Of a stretch of DNA of 64,000 bases, positions 26,601-41,600 are shown in pieces. The translations under genes were made by a program, and so were the position numbers. The notes below the pieces were generated by a model. It was not told the DNA's origin and made no database searches. It saw only the letters and a program-made list of their open reading frames with translations. Source of the stretch: Rhinopomastus cyanomelas (lineage: Eukaryota; Chordata; Aves; Bucerotiformes; Rhinopomastidae); contig VXBP01004611.1 of assembly GCA_013400115.1 (NCBI GenBank), forward strand, positions 1 to 64,000, given 5' to 3'. The stretch's first letter is position 1. Each line of letters begins with the position of its first letter.

Positions 26601-29600
26601 CACCTGACCACCCCTTCTCTTAGCGTTACCTTGCACTGCAGGTACTAGATGCTGAATAAGAAGGCTGAAGTCCAGCACATGCAACAGCATCCCCAACAGC
26701 TCGCAGAATTCATAGAATTATTGAGGCTGGGAAAGATCTCTAAGGTCAAGTCCAGCATACAACCAAATATCACCACAACCTAGACCATGGCACCAAGCAC
26801 CAAGTCCAGTCTGTCCTTAAACACCTCCAGGGATGGGAACTCCACCACCTCCCTGTGCAGTCCATTCCGGTGTCTGATCACCCCTTCCATGAGGAAGTGC
26901 TTCCTCACATCCAACCTAACCCTCCCCTGGAGCAGCTTCAGGCCCTGCCTCTCATCTCATCACTAAGTGCCTGGGAGAAGAGCCTTCTCACCAGTAGCCA
27001 GAAGCTGTTTCTCTTTCTTCCTCACAGGTGAGGAAAAGGGTCTTGTACATTAGAGGGGGCAACAGCAGCATTTTCAGCGCAATCCCTACGTGAGATGCGT
27101 GAGCCAAGCATGGGAGAGACCACATGGACACATGTGACTTGGTCATCATAGAATCATCAAGATTGGAAAAGACCTTCAAGACCATCAAGTCCAACTGTCC
27201 ACCCTACAACCTCCAACCATGAAACCAACTCCTTAAGCTCCACGCTCCCCTGGCACACTAGACCCCATTTTCCTCTTGTTTTGTTGCTAATGACTAAGAG
27301 GCCATCAAACTGGCTAGTCCAGGCTCTGTGCTCCTGGCTCTCCTGGGCAGGACTGGCACTGTATTCACCTGAGGAAGATGGTGGGTGTCATGTTCCTGTG
27401 CAGAAGCCAAGCTGCAGCAGCCCTCCCTCCCCCCTGCACCCACCAGGCACGTCCTTGGGAAGCCAGGGACCCTGACCTCTCATCAGAAACTTGCCGCAGC
27501 AGCATCCTGATGATAAAACAAGAAGAAAAACAAAGCAGATGAGGCTCGAGACCCAGAAAGACAAAACGTCCTTCTCCTTATCCAGCAATCTTATCTGATC
27601 AGAGCTGCAGCATTTCAATTCCCAGATTACACAGCTGACACGTGCTGCTCCTGCGGCGCACGGAGGAGCCGCAGGCCAACAGCTCCAAAATTGGGGCTGG
27701 AGCCAAGGTCCTTCGTGTCACTTCGCATTTAGGCAATTAAATACCCACTGCCGCAAGGGGACGGCGTCGCAGGTGCCGAGCACGCAACCTCCTGCGCGCG
27801 GTGCTTTCCCTGGGCTGCTGGGTTGGATCTCACTCACAGCAGATCACAGCCGCTGACCATCAGCAGGTGAGGACTTGATGGGGTGTTTTTAATTTCTTCC
27901 CCAGGATTTTTTTAGCTAACTTTCTGCTTTGGCAGAACTGCAGACCTTTATCCCTTCTGCCATTTGAAGACATGTTTGCAGAACCTGAGCTCCCTACGTG
28001 GCTGAAACTCCTGTTCCCCAAGACCAGCAGCTCTTCGTTAGCAGTCCACTCTACCAGAATCATAGAATCATTAGGGATTGGAAGGGAGCTCAAAAAGTCA
28101 TCTAGTCCAACTCCCCTGCCACAGCAGAATCACCTAGACCAAGTCACACAGGAACACATCCAGGCGGGTCTTAAGCATCTCCAGAGAAGGAGACTCCACA
28201 ACCTCCCTGGGCAGCCTGTTCCAGTGCTCCATCACCCTCATTGTGAAGAAGTTCCTTCTCATATAGGTGTGCAGCCTCCTATGTTCCAGCTTAGAAACTC
28301 AGCTCCTATCGGGCCAGGATCTCTGAAGGGCTTTGTCCCACTCCTGGAAGCCCTATGTCATTTGACCAGGAGAGGGGTTTCACTGGAGAACATCTAGGGG
28401 CAGAAAAGCTATCATGCTGTGGGACAAGTCAGCATCAACCCCAAGGCACATGCTGTGCTTACCTGGGGAAGAAGCTGCCTCATGTTTGAGCTTCACTTGT
28501 GGGAGTGGATTATCAAAGAATCATAGAATCATTAGCGATTGGAAAGGACCTCAAAAGATCATCTAGTCCAATCCCCCTGCCACATCATAACTTACTCCAG
28601 GGCTTAACACCTGTCTGAGAAGCATTAACAACCCCCCCAAACCAAAGGGCTTCACTTTCTTCTTTCTAGTTCTTATTAATCTTGATTTTATTAAGTCTAT
28701 CACATCTCTATTACCGCTGCCTGGTGACCTTGCTAGCTCCAACGAAGGGCAAAATGATAAAGCTTTGTGACCGAGCTCACAAACACAGAAATATTTCACC
28801 CGAACCTACAGCACTGTTATTGCTCTTAAGTAGAACAGGGCTATTTAAAAAAATAAAAAATACAAGCACATACGTGGTGACCTTGCAGGGCTTGAGTGCT
28901 CGCTGAGAGTCAGGAGAAGTATATGAACCTGCAGTACCATCCATTACAGAAATCAGGTCATTCCTCACCTGGCTTTCTAAACGAAATCCACCATCGGAAT
29001 GGTGCTGCTACCCCAGGGATTGGTCCACTGTGGGAAGATGGCTTGTTTCAATGACATGAGGAAGATGATTGACTCTTGGTGGGACTCCAAGAGGTGATGA
29101 GGATAAGCAAACACATGAAGTGCAGCACTGGGCAGCTGAGCCACAGGTACCCAGGGAGCACCTGCTTGAGCTTGGACCATGATGGCAGGATGCTGAATAA
29201 CCACCGTGGATAAACAGAGATGCTCTTTCACAGGACATCAGGAATTGGAAGGGACCTCAAAGGATCATCTAGTCCAGTCCCCCCGCCATAGCAGGATCAC
29301 CTAGATCCAGTCACACAGGAACAAGGCCAGGAGGGTTTTAAATGTCTTCAGTGAAGGAGACTCCACAAGCCCCCTGGGAAGCCTGTTCCAGTGCTCTGTC
29401 ACCCTCACTGTGAGGAAGTTCCTTCTCATATTTATGTGGAACCTCCTATGCTCCAGTTTACTCCCATTGCCCCTTGTCCTACCACTAGATATGTCCCATC
29501 ATTTTGTTTCAGCTGACAATAAATATCCAGGTGGAGAAGCACATGCCTAGGGAAACCCTAGAGAAAGCCCTACTTGAGAAATGATGTTGAACCAGTGCTG

Positions 29601-32600
29601 CAAGGCCAGAAGTAGAAAGAGCTTACACATGATGTGTTACTGTGAACATCTCCTCTCTCAGCAGCTCACTGAGCACTAAAGGCTAAGAGGAGGTGCTTGC
29701 GTCATTTTCAGAGGATACAGGTGCTGGATCTCCTGCAAAGACCAGCACATTGCAGATCTGCACCACATGTATGGGCTGAGCACCTCTGAATGCAACCTGT
29801 TCCCAGATGTTGACCTTCCTATTTCTCTGAAAAGCCAACATTTTGGAAAACGATGGGAAACCCATAGTGCAATCACCCAAGCAGAATCACAGCATCAAAG
29901 AACACTAGGGACTGGAAGGGACCTCAAAAGATCATCTAGTCCAATCCTGCTGCCACAGCAGGATCACCTAGACCAACAATGTACAAAGATAACCTCTGGT
30001 TTCGAGGAGTGAAGCCACTTGTGTGGGAACAGTCCCTGGGCTGTGGATTTCTTTAAAGAACAAGATAAAGCACATGCTGCAGCAGCTCACTGCTCAAGAG
30101 CAGGGCATGATCTAGGTGATCCTGCTGTGGCAGGGGAATTGGACTAGATGATCTTTCGAGGCCCCTTCCAATCCCTAATGATTCTCTGATTCTATGAAAA
30201 CAGCAGCAATAGCAGGTGAGTATCTGCACGAGGACTTGAGTCTTGGAGACACTATTTCTTAAAGGTCAGGCTGGATGGGGCTTTGAGCAAACAGGTCTGG
30301 TGGATGGCCCCCATGGCAGGGGGACTGCAACTAGATGATCCTGCAGGTCCCTTCCAATCCAAATCATTGGATGATCTCTTGATTCTATAATAAATTAAAG
30401 AGCTCCACAGGTTGCTCTACCCTGGCAAACAGTTCCCATGCAAAGAGCTCTCTTCCTGCAGTGAGGGGGATGCCCAGCCATTTGAGGCTTCACAGACAGA
30501 AAGTCCACAGCAAAATGCTGGGCAATACACAGCACACAAGTTTGTCAGGCACCGCCAGCAATGAGCTGTTGGCAGCTAAAGCCTCCACAGGCCCCCAGGG
30601 ATGTCCTGCACATGCAGTCCACCAGGCGAGGTCTGGCCAGAAGTGGCTTGCAGAGAGCTTGCAGCTGCTGAGGTCTGACCTGGGATCTGTTACCCACTTG
30701 CTTCTTGTCCTTAAGAACACCCCACACTTTCCTCCCCACGCCTCAGTTTCCCCTTTCTGTTCACATGGTGCTTCACAACTATTTGCAAGCACTTGGGATG
30801 GGTGCAGACCCTGGGCTGAGGTCTCCTGGAGGCTGAGGTCTAGAGGTAGTTTGGACCAAAGCAGAAGAGAACATTGGCAGCTTTGATTAAGTTAAAAAGT
30901 GCAGAATCAAGCTCATTATTAATATAGCTTTATGCCACGGCATGTTGTAAGGTGCTTTCTAAACCTGTCACTGCAATTCATCATGCCAGCAGAGTAATAA
31001 AATACAGCTATAAAACTTTGGATTAAATGTTCAAGGTCAATGGTTGACTTTCAACGTCCCAATCTCTTCCTTGCTGCTTTAGCAGATGCTCTATTAAGCA
31101 GTTACAAGCTCTGGGAGAAAGATTCTTTGGAAAACAGACGCAGTGGTGGAGCAGTCACAGAATTAAACCTTCAGGTACTTCACCCAATTACAAACCCATG
31201 AATAAGGAGGGTGATAAATCCTGGATTCAGGATAAGGGTTTTACTAGAGAAATGCTCTCATTTGCCTTGTGTTTGTAGAAGGTGCATCTCAGCTCCTGTC
31301 TCTGCAAAACACACAGGAGGTGATTCCCTAATTTCAGTAAAGTCTGGATCTCTAAGAGCAGCACACTGGAGATTTGGGGGGGGCCTTACAGCAGCACATA
31401 GCAAGGCTAAGATTGAGATTCTTCTGCACTACAGACCAAATAAAACTAACAGATAGTCTTGAGGCAACTGACCTGAACTTTTCATGCATTAAGTGAAACA
31501 CAAGCAGCACATTTACACCTATAAACTCAAGCAGACACACACAAGGCTTTGCTGCAGAAAAGGGAAAAATCTGATGTCTTCCCCCAGCTATTAAAGCTTA
31601 TCAGCTGAAAGGACTGTGTGTCAGGATATGGACTCTGAGTTTCACTCAGATGACTTCTGTTGTTTCATTACAATGATGACAGAAGCATTTTGGCCACATA
31701 GTCCCAGAATCACAGAACACTAGGGATCGGAAAGGACCTCAAAAGATCATCTAGTCCAATCCCCCTGCCACAGCAGGATCACCTAGACCCAGTCACACAG
31801 GAACATACTTAGGCAGGCCTTCACTATTAAAAAAGCCCAAAAACCACCTGAAAATGCAGATTGATAAATTATTATTAAATTATTTGCTCTATTCTAGCGC
31901 ACGTGCCTCAAAGCCAGCTCATTGTTCAAGCTCTAACAACCAGCCATAACGAGACATCACCTCTTCCCACAATCCTTCCTCTCCTACAGCCCTAGACCAG
32001 ACCGTAACAGCTACAAGAACATTGCTGCTATTAAATTAGTGGCATCAGTATTTCTTAGTTTAAGACGTTCAGCTGCTTCCCCCAGTGCTCAATAGGGCAA
32101 GTAAATTGCTAGCAAATTAATACTGCTTATCTTTTCTTTAGAGCTCAGCTGCCTCCTGCATCCCCTGGGTAATCACAGAACATTAGGGATTGGAAGTGAC
32201 CTCGAAATATCATCCAGTCCAATCCCCCTGCCACAGCAGGATCACCTAGATCCAGTCACACAGGAACACATCCAGGTGGGTTTTAAACCTCTCCAGAGAA
32301 GGACACTCCACAACCTCCCGGGGCAGCCCCTTCCAGTGCTCTGTCACCCTCACTGGGAAGAAGTTCCTTCTCACATTCATATGGAACCAGCTATGTTCCA
32401 GCTCACACCCACTGCCCCTTGTCCTATCATTAGATGACACTGGGAAGAGCCTGACTCCATCCTCCTGACACCCACCCCTCACATATTGACTCATCACTCG
32501 GTCGCTTGTGGACAGATGCCGGTTCCTTTTCTTTCCATCCATCAATGACTCTACTCTCTCATACTGCTCTCATTTGGGGTAACGAGAAAATTTACACCCA

Positions 32601-35600
32601 TGATCAAAAGAAGTAGAAACACTGCCAAACAGAAACCCTTCCTCCTCACACTGACAGGGCTTTACCCTGCAGGACCTAGTCAGACAACAGCAATGTTCCC
32701 TTGGGATCCTCGCTCACAAACCTCCCAGTTTGCCCTCTGCAACTGGAAACACGGAATTGCTGAACACAAACACAGGCAGGAGCGGCAAGTACCCGTCGTA
32801 AAGTCCAGGCCATCCACTTTACTGCACACTAATCTGTTTTACTACTTGTATTATAGTGACAGAATTGTTTGCTGCAACCTAGTTCAGATTAAGAAACTGG
32901 GGGATAAGACACATTAAAACTTCCACAATATATATGGCCAGAGCCTCGGCTGGCGCAAAACAGCCTCCGTGGGGAATTGAGCAAAACGTGAAGGGCAGCA
33001 ACAGCATCGGCCGCTGACTTTTCAGTCTCGGTCTGGAAGAGCCAGCGCTGCTCTACTAGGCAAAGCCTTAGGTGGTCACTGCAAATCTGCACCCAGGCTG
33101 TCAGAGCCAACTGAGGTGCTCAGCTGGAGATTTGGGTGAGCTCAGGTGAGCACTTCCAGTAAATGCAGTTCACTTGCTTCTCTTACAAAATGCAAACATG
33201 AGCTCGGTGGCGCGGTGAGCACAAGTGCCCTCACCCCCCGAGCATGCCAAGGGAAGAGGGGGCTGTTTCCTCAGGACATCGGCACACAAAAGGTGGTGTC
33301 AGCGAGACCATCAGCCCCTCCAGCTTGCCAAGGCTGCGTAAGCGCCTGGGGACAAGGGAGCTGGGTTCATCAGCCAGGTCTGTCCTCACCAGGACATCCC
33401 CATGCCTGGATGCCAGGGTCACTGCCCCAAGAGCCATGGCATGGCCCAGAGACATGAAGGGAACAAACAGCCTTTCCTTGAGGCCAGGCGAGCAAACAGA
33501 GCAACAACTGCATGGCTTAACAACTCCACTGGTCACGCAGCACTGTGTTCAAAACTCACTTTGGCATCCTCAGAACTTCTTTATGTCAGAAAAGATCAGC
33601 AAAACCCCAGGGTTAAACTGCTTTCTGGGTTTTCAGCAGAGTAAATCAAGTTTAGCCACAGGGGCACCCCAAAAGCTCTAACGGGCACCACAGCAGGGCT
33701 TTGGTAGCTACAGGAACCAGCTCCTTGTTCCTTTAATGAGGACTTTCCAAAGCATCAAAGTCACCCACAAGTCAAACCCGCCCTGGCACTACAGGTCTGG
33801 TCAATCAAATGAGAAGTGTTGAACACACTCATGGACACGTGTGTGTTTCATTTGCTCCTAGTTCTGCAAACACCCACCGCAGCCCTGTCTGCAGCCACCA
33901 AGCGACTCGGTGTCTCAGCCCGCATTGCTCCAGAGAGAGGAATGATCAAACAAGCACAAATCTTCCTCAAGAGCAGAGCAGAGCAGGAGAGGACTATTAA
34001 ATGGACATAACTCTGAGGAGCTGCAAGGCAAGTGGGATGGTACAAAGGCACAATCGCTTGCAATTAAGTCCAAGGGTGCCCAGTTGGATCATCCCATATT
34101 ACTGCGTAACAACATCAGGGAGGGTGAAGTTAAAGCTCCCTGCAAAAAGCCAGGAGACACTTAGTTCATGGAGATAAAAGCCCACTACAGCATGATGAGT
34201 ACAGAGCACACAGTTCTGAACTCTTGGAGACAAAAAGAAGACAGTGAGCTGGAAAGTCTGAGGACAGGAGAAGCAACTGAAGGAGCATTTCACCTGCTCC
34301 AGCACCAGCTCATCAGCCATGATCTGCACTCCAAGAGGCTCAACCTCCCCTTCTAGACCCTATGAGAAATTTCAGGCACTGCACTGCCGGGTGCAGGGTT
34401 CATCTGCAGACTTCAGCCATGGTCAGGCACGAAGCATCTCCTCCATACCAGAGGCAGGACACGGTTTGGTTGGAAGACAACAACCTGCAGAGGCAGCCAG
34501 GGAGCCCCCATTCTACAGGTGACTACACTGGTGCATTTATTGCAGTGTTATGGAGTAGGTTATGGGACATCATCTCATCACACAACAACCTCAGGAAGGG
34601 ACGTGATTTTTAGGGTTGCCCCATTGAGGTCTTCTCCTACTCCACAGCAGAGCAGGATTATCTACAGCTTCACTCTGGATGAGGGTGGTTGAAGATACCA
34701 GATCATCATCATGATGCCTTGAGCCCCAGCTAACATCTACCCAACACTGAGTGCAATGGAAGAAACAGCATTTCCTCTGGAGGAAGGTTTGTGCTGTACA
34801 ATGCCCTGAGCACAGGGAGCACAGGGAACACAGAGAAACTTGGGACCCAGCCCCCAGGGAGAGCTCCATGAGCTCCTGAGCTCCATGAGACATACATAGT
34901 GCACTCACCTCTATTAAAATCCCAACCACAGCCTTCCCAACAAGTGATCTCCTAATTTTAGTACTGGACCACAAAATCTGCAGTAGCCTGCATTCATTTA
35001 TATTGCTGGGGCTGAGGCAAAAGGGCTTTTCTCTGCATTGAGCAACAAGCCAAGGGGCAATGGGTGTGAGCTGGAACATAGGAGGCTCCACATCAATATG
35101 AGAAGGAACTTCTTCATGGTGAGGGTGACAGAGCAGTGGAACAGGCTGACCAGGGGGGCTGTGGAGTCTCCTTCTCTGGAAACATTTAAAATCTGCCTGG
35201 ACATGTTCCTGTGTGACTTGGTCTAGGTGACCCTAGATGATCTTTTGAGGTCTCTTCCCATCCCTAATGTTCTGTGATTCTGTGACATCTACCCCAAAGT
35301 CACGCTGCTCCCCAGGGTTTGGGCTCAGCGCCCCATCAGAAAAACCAAAGCGGTTGTTTGGAGCTATAGCACTGGCTTAGGTGCTTAAGGACTTCTCTCT
35401 CTAAATCACTGCTTGGGTTTTGTCCTTAAAGTGCTGCATTTATAGGTTCTGAAGCAGGAACTCGGCCCTTACAGAGCTACTCAGCAAGCCCCTTCACAGT
35501 GACATACAACAGAGTGGATCACAATAGGCTCAGATTCAAGCATCACTCCCTTTACAAGCCCTCACAAAGCATCTTTCCTTTCATCACCAAGTGCACTCTC

Positions 35601-38600
35601 CAAAAAGCACTACAGTGCATTATTAAGGGGAAAAAAAATCCCTTATTTTTAAGGTGAAGAGTATTTTCAGAACCACTCTAATAGCCAGGATAAATATTGA
35701 AGTTTCCTGCAATTACCAGACATGGTTCCCATCCACCTCCCGTTGCAGATTTAATCAAAGGCGGACCAAGTCTTTCATTGAGTCATGAAAGTGGTATCAA
35801 AAACATAAAGAAAGAGCAAAGTTACAGGCACTGGTTTGCCGCTGACAGCGCAACGGACTGCGGTGCTTTCGCTGCTGTAATTATAAACTGCCACAATAAA
35901 CAAGCAGCTACTTCATTTGTTGCTCTGCTCCACGCTCAGCTTTGGCCAAAACCCAGACCCAGCTAACTCACACCAACTGTTCTCAGGGGTTTTTTGCTGC
36001 CCACAGAAAAGTTCAATTGGTGATCTTATAATTTTGGGGTAGGGGACCAGCACTGCAACCCTCAGCAACACACCAGGTCCAGGCAAGGCTGGTACTACAG
36101 AGCCTCTTGGATGCAGAGTTGGTGTCTGGGGTCAAAGCAAGGAGGAGGATGCCAGTGTCTCTTCAGAACTGCTCAGCCATCCCTTCCCCACTTGGGCACA
36201 AGGAACAGGGCCAGTGCTGCCTGTCTCTGGGGGAAATGGAGGCGCCATGTGACAGGGCCAAGGACACGTTTTGTTTACGGCATCTGACGCAGCCCATGGC
36301 TGGCAGTGCAGCTGGGGAGGGGGATGCAGCAATGGGAACGACCCTTCGTGCCTATCTCTGGGCACAGAGGACACTGCAGCCCTTTATAAAGGCTCCTGCT
36401 TAGCACTGCACCTGTATCAGTGCATTAAATCCTGCTTTGAAAATTGGCAAAGCTGCTGCAAACTCAGCTGGAAATAAAGGGGATGTCGGGACCAAACTGG
36501 TCCCAGACCACATTTTCAAAGGCACCTGGAGTTATCCCCCAGGACTGAAATATTCCCAGAGGGGTCAGAAGACACTGCACTCACTTCCCAGCAACAAATT
36601 CGGAAGACACTGGGCATGTTTGAGCATCCCAAACACCAATTTACATGTGAAAAAACGTCCCTAAGCCCCTTAGGCTCCACAGGTGACTTTCACAGATTCA
36701 CAGAACATTAGGGATTGGAAGGGACCTCAAAAGATCATCTAGTCCAACCACCTTGCCACAGCAGGATTCCCTAGATCAAGTTGCACAGGAACATGTCCAA
36801 GTGGGCCTTAAACGTCTCCAGAGAAGGAGACTCCACAACCCCCTGGGCAGCCCCTTCCAGTGCTCTGTCACCCTCACTGTGAAGAAGCTCCTTCTCTTAT
36901 TGATGTGGAACTTCCTGTGTTCCAGCTCACACCCGTTGATCCTTGTCCTACCATTAGGTGCCACTGAGCAGAGCCTGGCTCCATCCTCCTGATACCTGCC
37001 CTTTCCATATTCATGAACATTAATGGGGTCACCCCTTAGTCTCCTTTTTTCCAGGCTAAAGAGACCCAGCTCCCGCAGCCTTTCCTCATAAGGAAATACA
37101 ATCAGAAAAAAACACCTCTAACCCTGCTGACAGTGCCCACACAGTCGGATGCTACTGGTTTCCCACTAGGTCAGCCCCGAGTGGGGATGTCTGTCTTATT
37201 TCTGAGGTTCCAACCCACAGCTCCACAGGGTCTGCTGCAGGGGCACTCACCTGCACCGTAGGTCGTGGCCAACATGATGGACGAGACCCAGGCGATCTCA
37301 CTATAGGATGTGCCAAAGAAATCCTGGATTTCTTTGAAGAAGATGGCCAAGCCCTTGGGGAAGGCGTATGCGAAGCCGATAGAAACGAACGCGCCCAAGA
37401 CCACCACCCAGCCCCAGCCACCGTCGGGCGGGGCGGAGGGGGGTCGCCCCTCGTTACCGAGGGCAGGCATGGCTGGGCCGTTCGAGGGGGTGCCCGGTGC
37501 TCCTCGGGAAGCCCTGAGACACAAAGTGCGAGGGCGCAGGGTCAAATGCCCCAAAGACCCCCCAGCTCTGCAAAGCCGCACTCAGTCCCAGAGCTACTGC
37601 GGCTCTCCCGGAGTCCCCAGCCGCATCGACGGCATCGCCTCAACGCAGCTTCGCTCCAGCTACAGACGCCCAGTGGGGCTGGGGAGTGCGGGACAGGTCG
37701 GGTCACGTCTGGGACCCCCCAACGCAGCAGCAGCAGCCACCTGTCGAGGTGCTGACCCGGCGCGGCCACCGCCCCTACCCGCGGCCCCGGGACCGCCCCG
37801 TCCTGGCTCCACCCCGCTCACACGGGAAACGGACCAGCCCCTCCGGGATTTGCCTGTCTTTGTGCTTTTCCCGTTCCCCGCTGCTTGTTTTGCTTCACCC
37901 CATTCAAGCCGAGGGGCTGCGGGGGCGGCAGCAGCACCCAGACACCTCCCGGGCCTTAATTAACCACCCGCAGTTATTGAAATGGAAATTCCTCTTTTCC
38001 CTCTTCGCTTTTCCACCCGCGTCCCGGCTCCTTTCTCCTCTGCACACAGCCACAGGCTGTGCCCCCATCCCCAGAAACACCGCACCATCGAAGGCTTCTG
38101 CACCAGCCCACCCACTGCTCACGGTCATCAGCTCGCTGTAAATAGAATCATAGAATGTGGTGGGTTGGAAGGGACCTCCAAAGGGCATCTAGCCCATCTC
38201 CCTTACACCAAGCAGGACCATCACTCACCTGACCAGCTTGCTCAGAGCCCCATCCAGCCTGACCTTGAATGGCTCCAGGGACGTGACCTTCACTACCTCT
38301 CTCGGCAGCCTGTTCCAAGCATCCACCACCCTCAGGTTAAAGAACTTTCCCCTGATGTCCTACCTAAATCTACTCTTTCCCAGCTTAAAACCATGACCCC
38401 TCATCCTATTGTTCCCTGCTCTTGTGAACAGTCCTCCCCAGCCTTCTTATGCTGAAGTCAGGTTGGGGAAACCTTTGCTACCAAAGAAGATCTTGCCTCC
38501 CCCAGTAAGGGAACAGCCCATGGATGGCTGCAAAAGCAACAGAAATTCAGCCACATGCCCTTACAGCCCACATTGTGGGGAACCTTTGGAGACCTTCTTC

Positions 38601-41600
38601 CTTCACGAGCACCCATGAAGATCAGGGTATGGTTTGAATGGGGTATGGCAGAACCTACAGATGATTTTGTCTGAGGATGTTTTACCTGCCAACCACTAAC
38701 ACCACCCCCCGACACTGCAAACATGGTCCTTCCTTCCTGGTTGCCCCACACAGAACTTGGCTTCTCCGTATGTAAAGGCTCAGACCAACTTCTCCCTGAT
38801 CTCTTACAAAGCTGACAAAAAAGGCAACGCTCACAAAACCCCAAGTCACACTAGTTATAAATCTTCGTTTAACCACTGCTGAGGTTCATCTTTCTGTAGA
38901 ATTGCAGAATCATTTAGGTTGGAAAAGACCTTGAAGATCATTGAGTCCAACCAGTAACCCAGCACTGCCAGGTCACCACTAAAGCACATCCTCAGGTGCC
39001 ACAGCTTTTCCACCTCTTCTTTATAGCTGAAAGCCAACTCCATGGGGATGTTGTACAGGCAAGTGGAGGTTCTCCCCACATTCTCTGCACGGAGATGCTG
39101 AGAGCCCTTCCCAGATAGTCCAGGAAAGGGCAAATCCCTGCACTCAAGTGGGGCTTTGCCACTGACTGTTCTCATGCCCTTCTGGCCTGGGCAGAGCTCT
39201 TCCCTCTCCAAAGAATGGGGAGAAAAACTTTGCTGCTCCAGCTTAGTGTTTCTTCTCTTAAATTTGAATTAACACAATTTCAACAGCTGAGGTGCAGATA
39301 CATCGATCTGCAATGAAACGAGGAGGAGCTCACCTCCTCCCTATTTCCACCCTCCTCCCTCCAATGGTTCCATAGCAGACCCAGTGTTACTGTAAATCTT
39401 ATTTTCTGTATTTTTGCAATTAAGCAATAAAGGGAGGGGGAGAGGGCTGGAAAGCAGGGGCTTGCTCAGTAGTTTTCCTGGCATGTCTGCAAGATGGTTT
39501 ATTCCTACCATTTCTTTCTTCCTATAAAACTGAGGAAGCTGAAGATGCCCAGAAGACCTTTAAGCGCAGGCTCACAGCGCGATGACCTGGAGAGTGGTTT
39601 TGTTTCATACAGTCCAGACCCACTTTATGGTCCATAAGGGTCCTCCATCACTTCTCCCATGGCTAGTCCTGTGTGTGGGAAGGTGCAGGGTAACAGTTGC
39701 TGCTGTCACAGGAGACTATAATTAAAGTCTTCCCATTATGAAAACTCCATCTGCAGCTGAACAAGGGGATGGCCAAGGGGACAGGGCTGTTTTCTTCTAT
39801 TTTCCTACAAAAGGATGAGGGTTTGGTTTAGGGGAAGCTCTAATAAACAGGAATTAAGTTTGTTTCAGCAGCTGGTTTATGTGTTCTGCCAAAAAATAGA
39901 AGAATGGGACCAAATCTAAATAAACACAGCTGAGAGTGAACTGGGGCACATCCCTAGCAGCACTGTGGGAGGTGGGGAAGGCAGAAGGGAATACCCAGGA
40001 TCAGAGAGGGATGAAGAAGCAGATATAGCTCTGGCCATGGCCTTGGCTGAAAGATCAGAGTTTCCTTCTGCAGAAAGGCTGAGGGAGATGGGGCTGATCA
40101 GCCTGGAGAAGAGGAAGCTGAGGGGACACCTCACTGCTGGCTATAACTACCTGAAGGGAGGTTGCAGTGAGGCAAGAGTTGGCCTCTTCTCTCTAGGGAC
40201 CAGCCATGGGACAAGAGGAAAGGGGGTCAAGCTGCACCAGGGGAGGTTCAGATCGGACATTAGGAAAACCTTCTTCCCCAGAAAGGTGGTGAGGACTTGG
40301 AACAGGCTGCCCAGGGAGGGAGTGGAGACACAGTCCCTGGCAGTGTTCAAAAAAACAGGTAGACATGGTGTTTCAGCAGTCAGGGGTTGTAGAGTAGACA
40401 GTTGGACTTGATGATCTTGAAGGTCTTTTCCAACCTTGATGATTCTATGAAATATTAAAATTGGTGTCGTGTTAAAGACAGTCCCCTGCAGCAAGCCCTA
40501 GCACCACACACAGACTGGTGGCAAACGCAGAACTGGAGCAGAAAGCTAGTTGCAGTGGGAAATACTGGAGAGACACAAATGTCTTCTAAAGGTGTCTGAA
40601 ACAGTTCATCTGCTCAACGTGCTGACAGCAGAAATCCTGGGCTGCCCAGGTCAAAAAGGACTTGGTAGGATTTGGGGAGACTCAGGCTCACCTCACAGCA
40701 GCTGCCTATGTGAGCGTGCCCCCCTTAACTCCAGGCCTGCTCACAATCCTCTGGGGCTGGGCGTCACTTACTCATCCACAGACAGCAGACGTTTCCTGGA
40801 GGGCAGGTTTTTTAATTTGCTGGCAAGCAGCAACAAAATTAATTAAAATTGCAAAATACCTTTTCAAATGAGTCATTTGTCTATCACAGCCCTCCATGTC
40901 AATAAGGGACTGCGATGGTATTCCCAGCGCTCTGCTCCGGAGCTGTAGAAGGAAGAGGGGCAGAGCAGGGAAAAGGGACCAGGAACAGGGCAGAACCCGA
41001 AATTCTGTCTTTCTCCCCAAAAGGGCTCATTTTCCAACCTTTGTGACCAGTTCCCATAGATATTTTAAGTCATTACTTTAAAATCATATGAATTCACATT
41101 CTTCACCTATTGAAGCCCAAGAGTGGATGCACAATATTTAAAATTATACAATGGTTGGGATTAGAAAATATCTTAAAATTCTCTAGTTCCAACCCCCCTG
41201 CCATGGGCAGGGACACCTCCCATTAGACCAGCTTGCCCAGAGCCCCATCCAACCTGCCCTTCAACCCTTCCAGGGATGGAGCAGCCACGACCTCCCTGAG
41301 CATCTTGTTCCTGTGCCTCAGCACCCTCCCAGGGAGGAACACAAGGCCACAAAAAAGTGACTTGTGTTGAAAACCTGATTGTTTTTTCCTCATGAAAAAG
41401 GAAAAAAAGGGAAAGAAAAAGCCCCACGCTCCCCCTGAGAATGGAAAACATTTCTATAAGCACTTCTGTTTATTCTCAGTGGGCCACTTTGGTGGTTGGA
41501 AAGAACATTTTTTAAGCCTTTTACACAAGGCATTTTATTGCAGCTAAAGGTAGGAGCTACAACTCTAGAGCCCCCAACAGTGTTTTTCCTTCATTCACTC

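Noticed and set aside
33244..33681. 145-codon plus-strand frame
   Set aside because: Overlapped by several other frames, proline/serine-rich without pattern, no similarity recognised.
37310..37963. 217-codon plus-strand frame
   Set aside because: It is the GC-rich antisense shadow of exon 1B and its CpG island.
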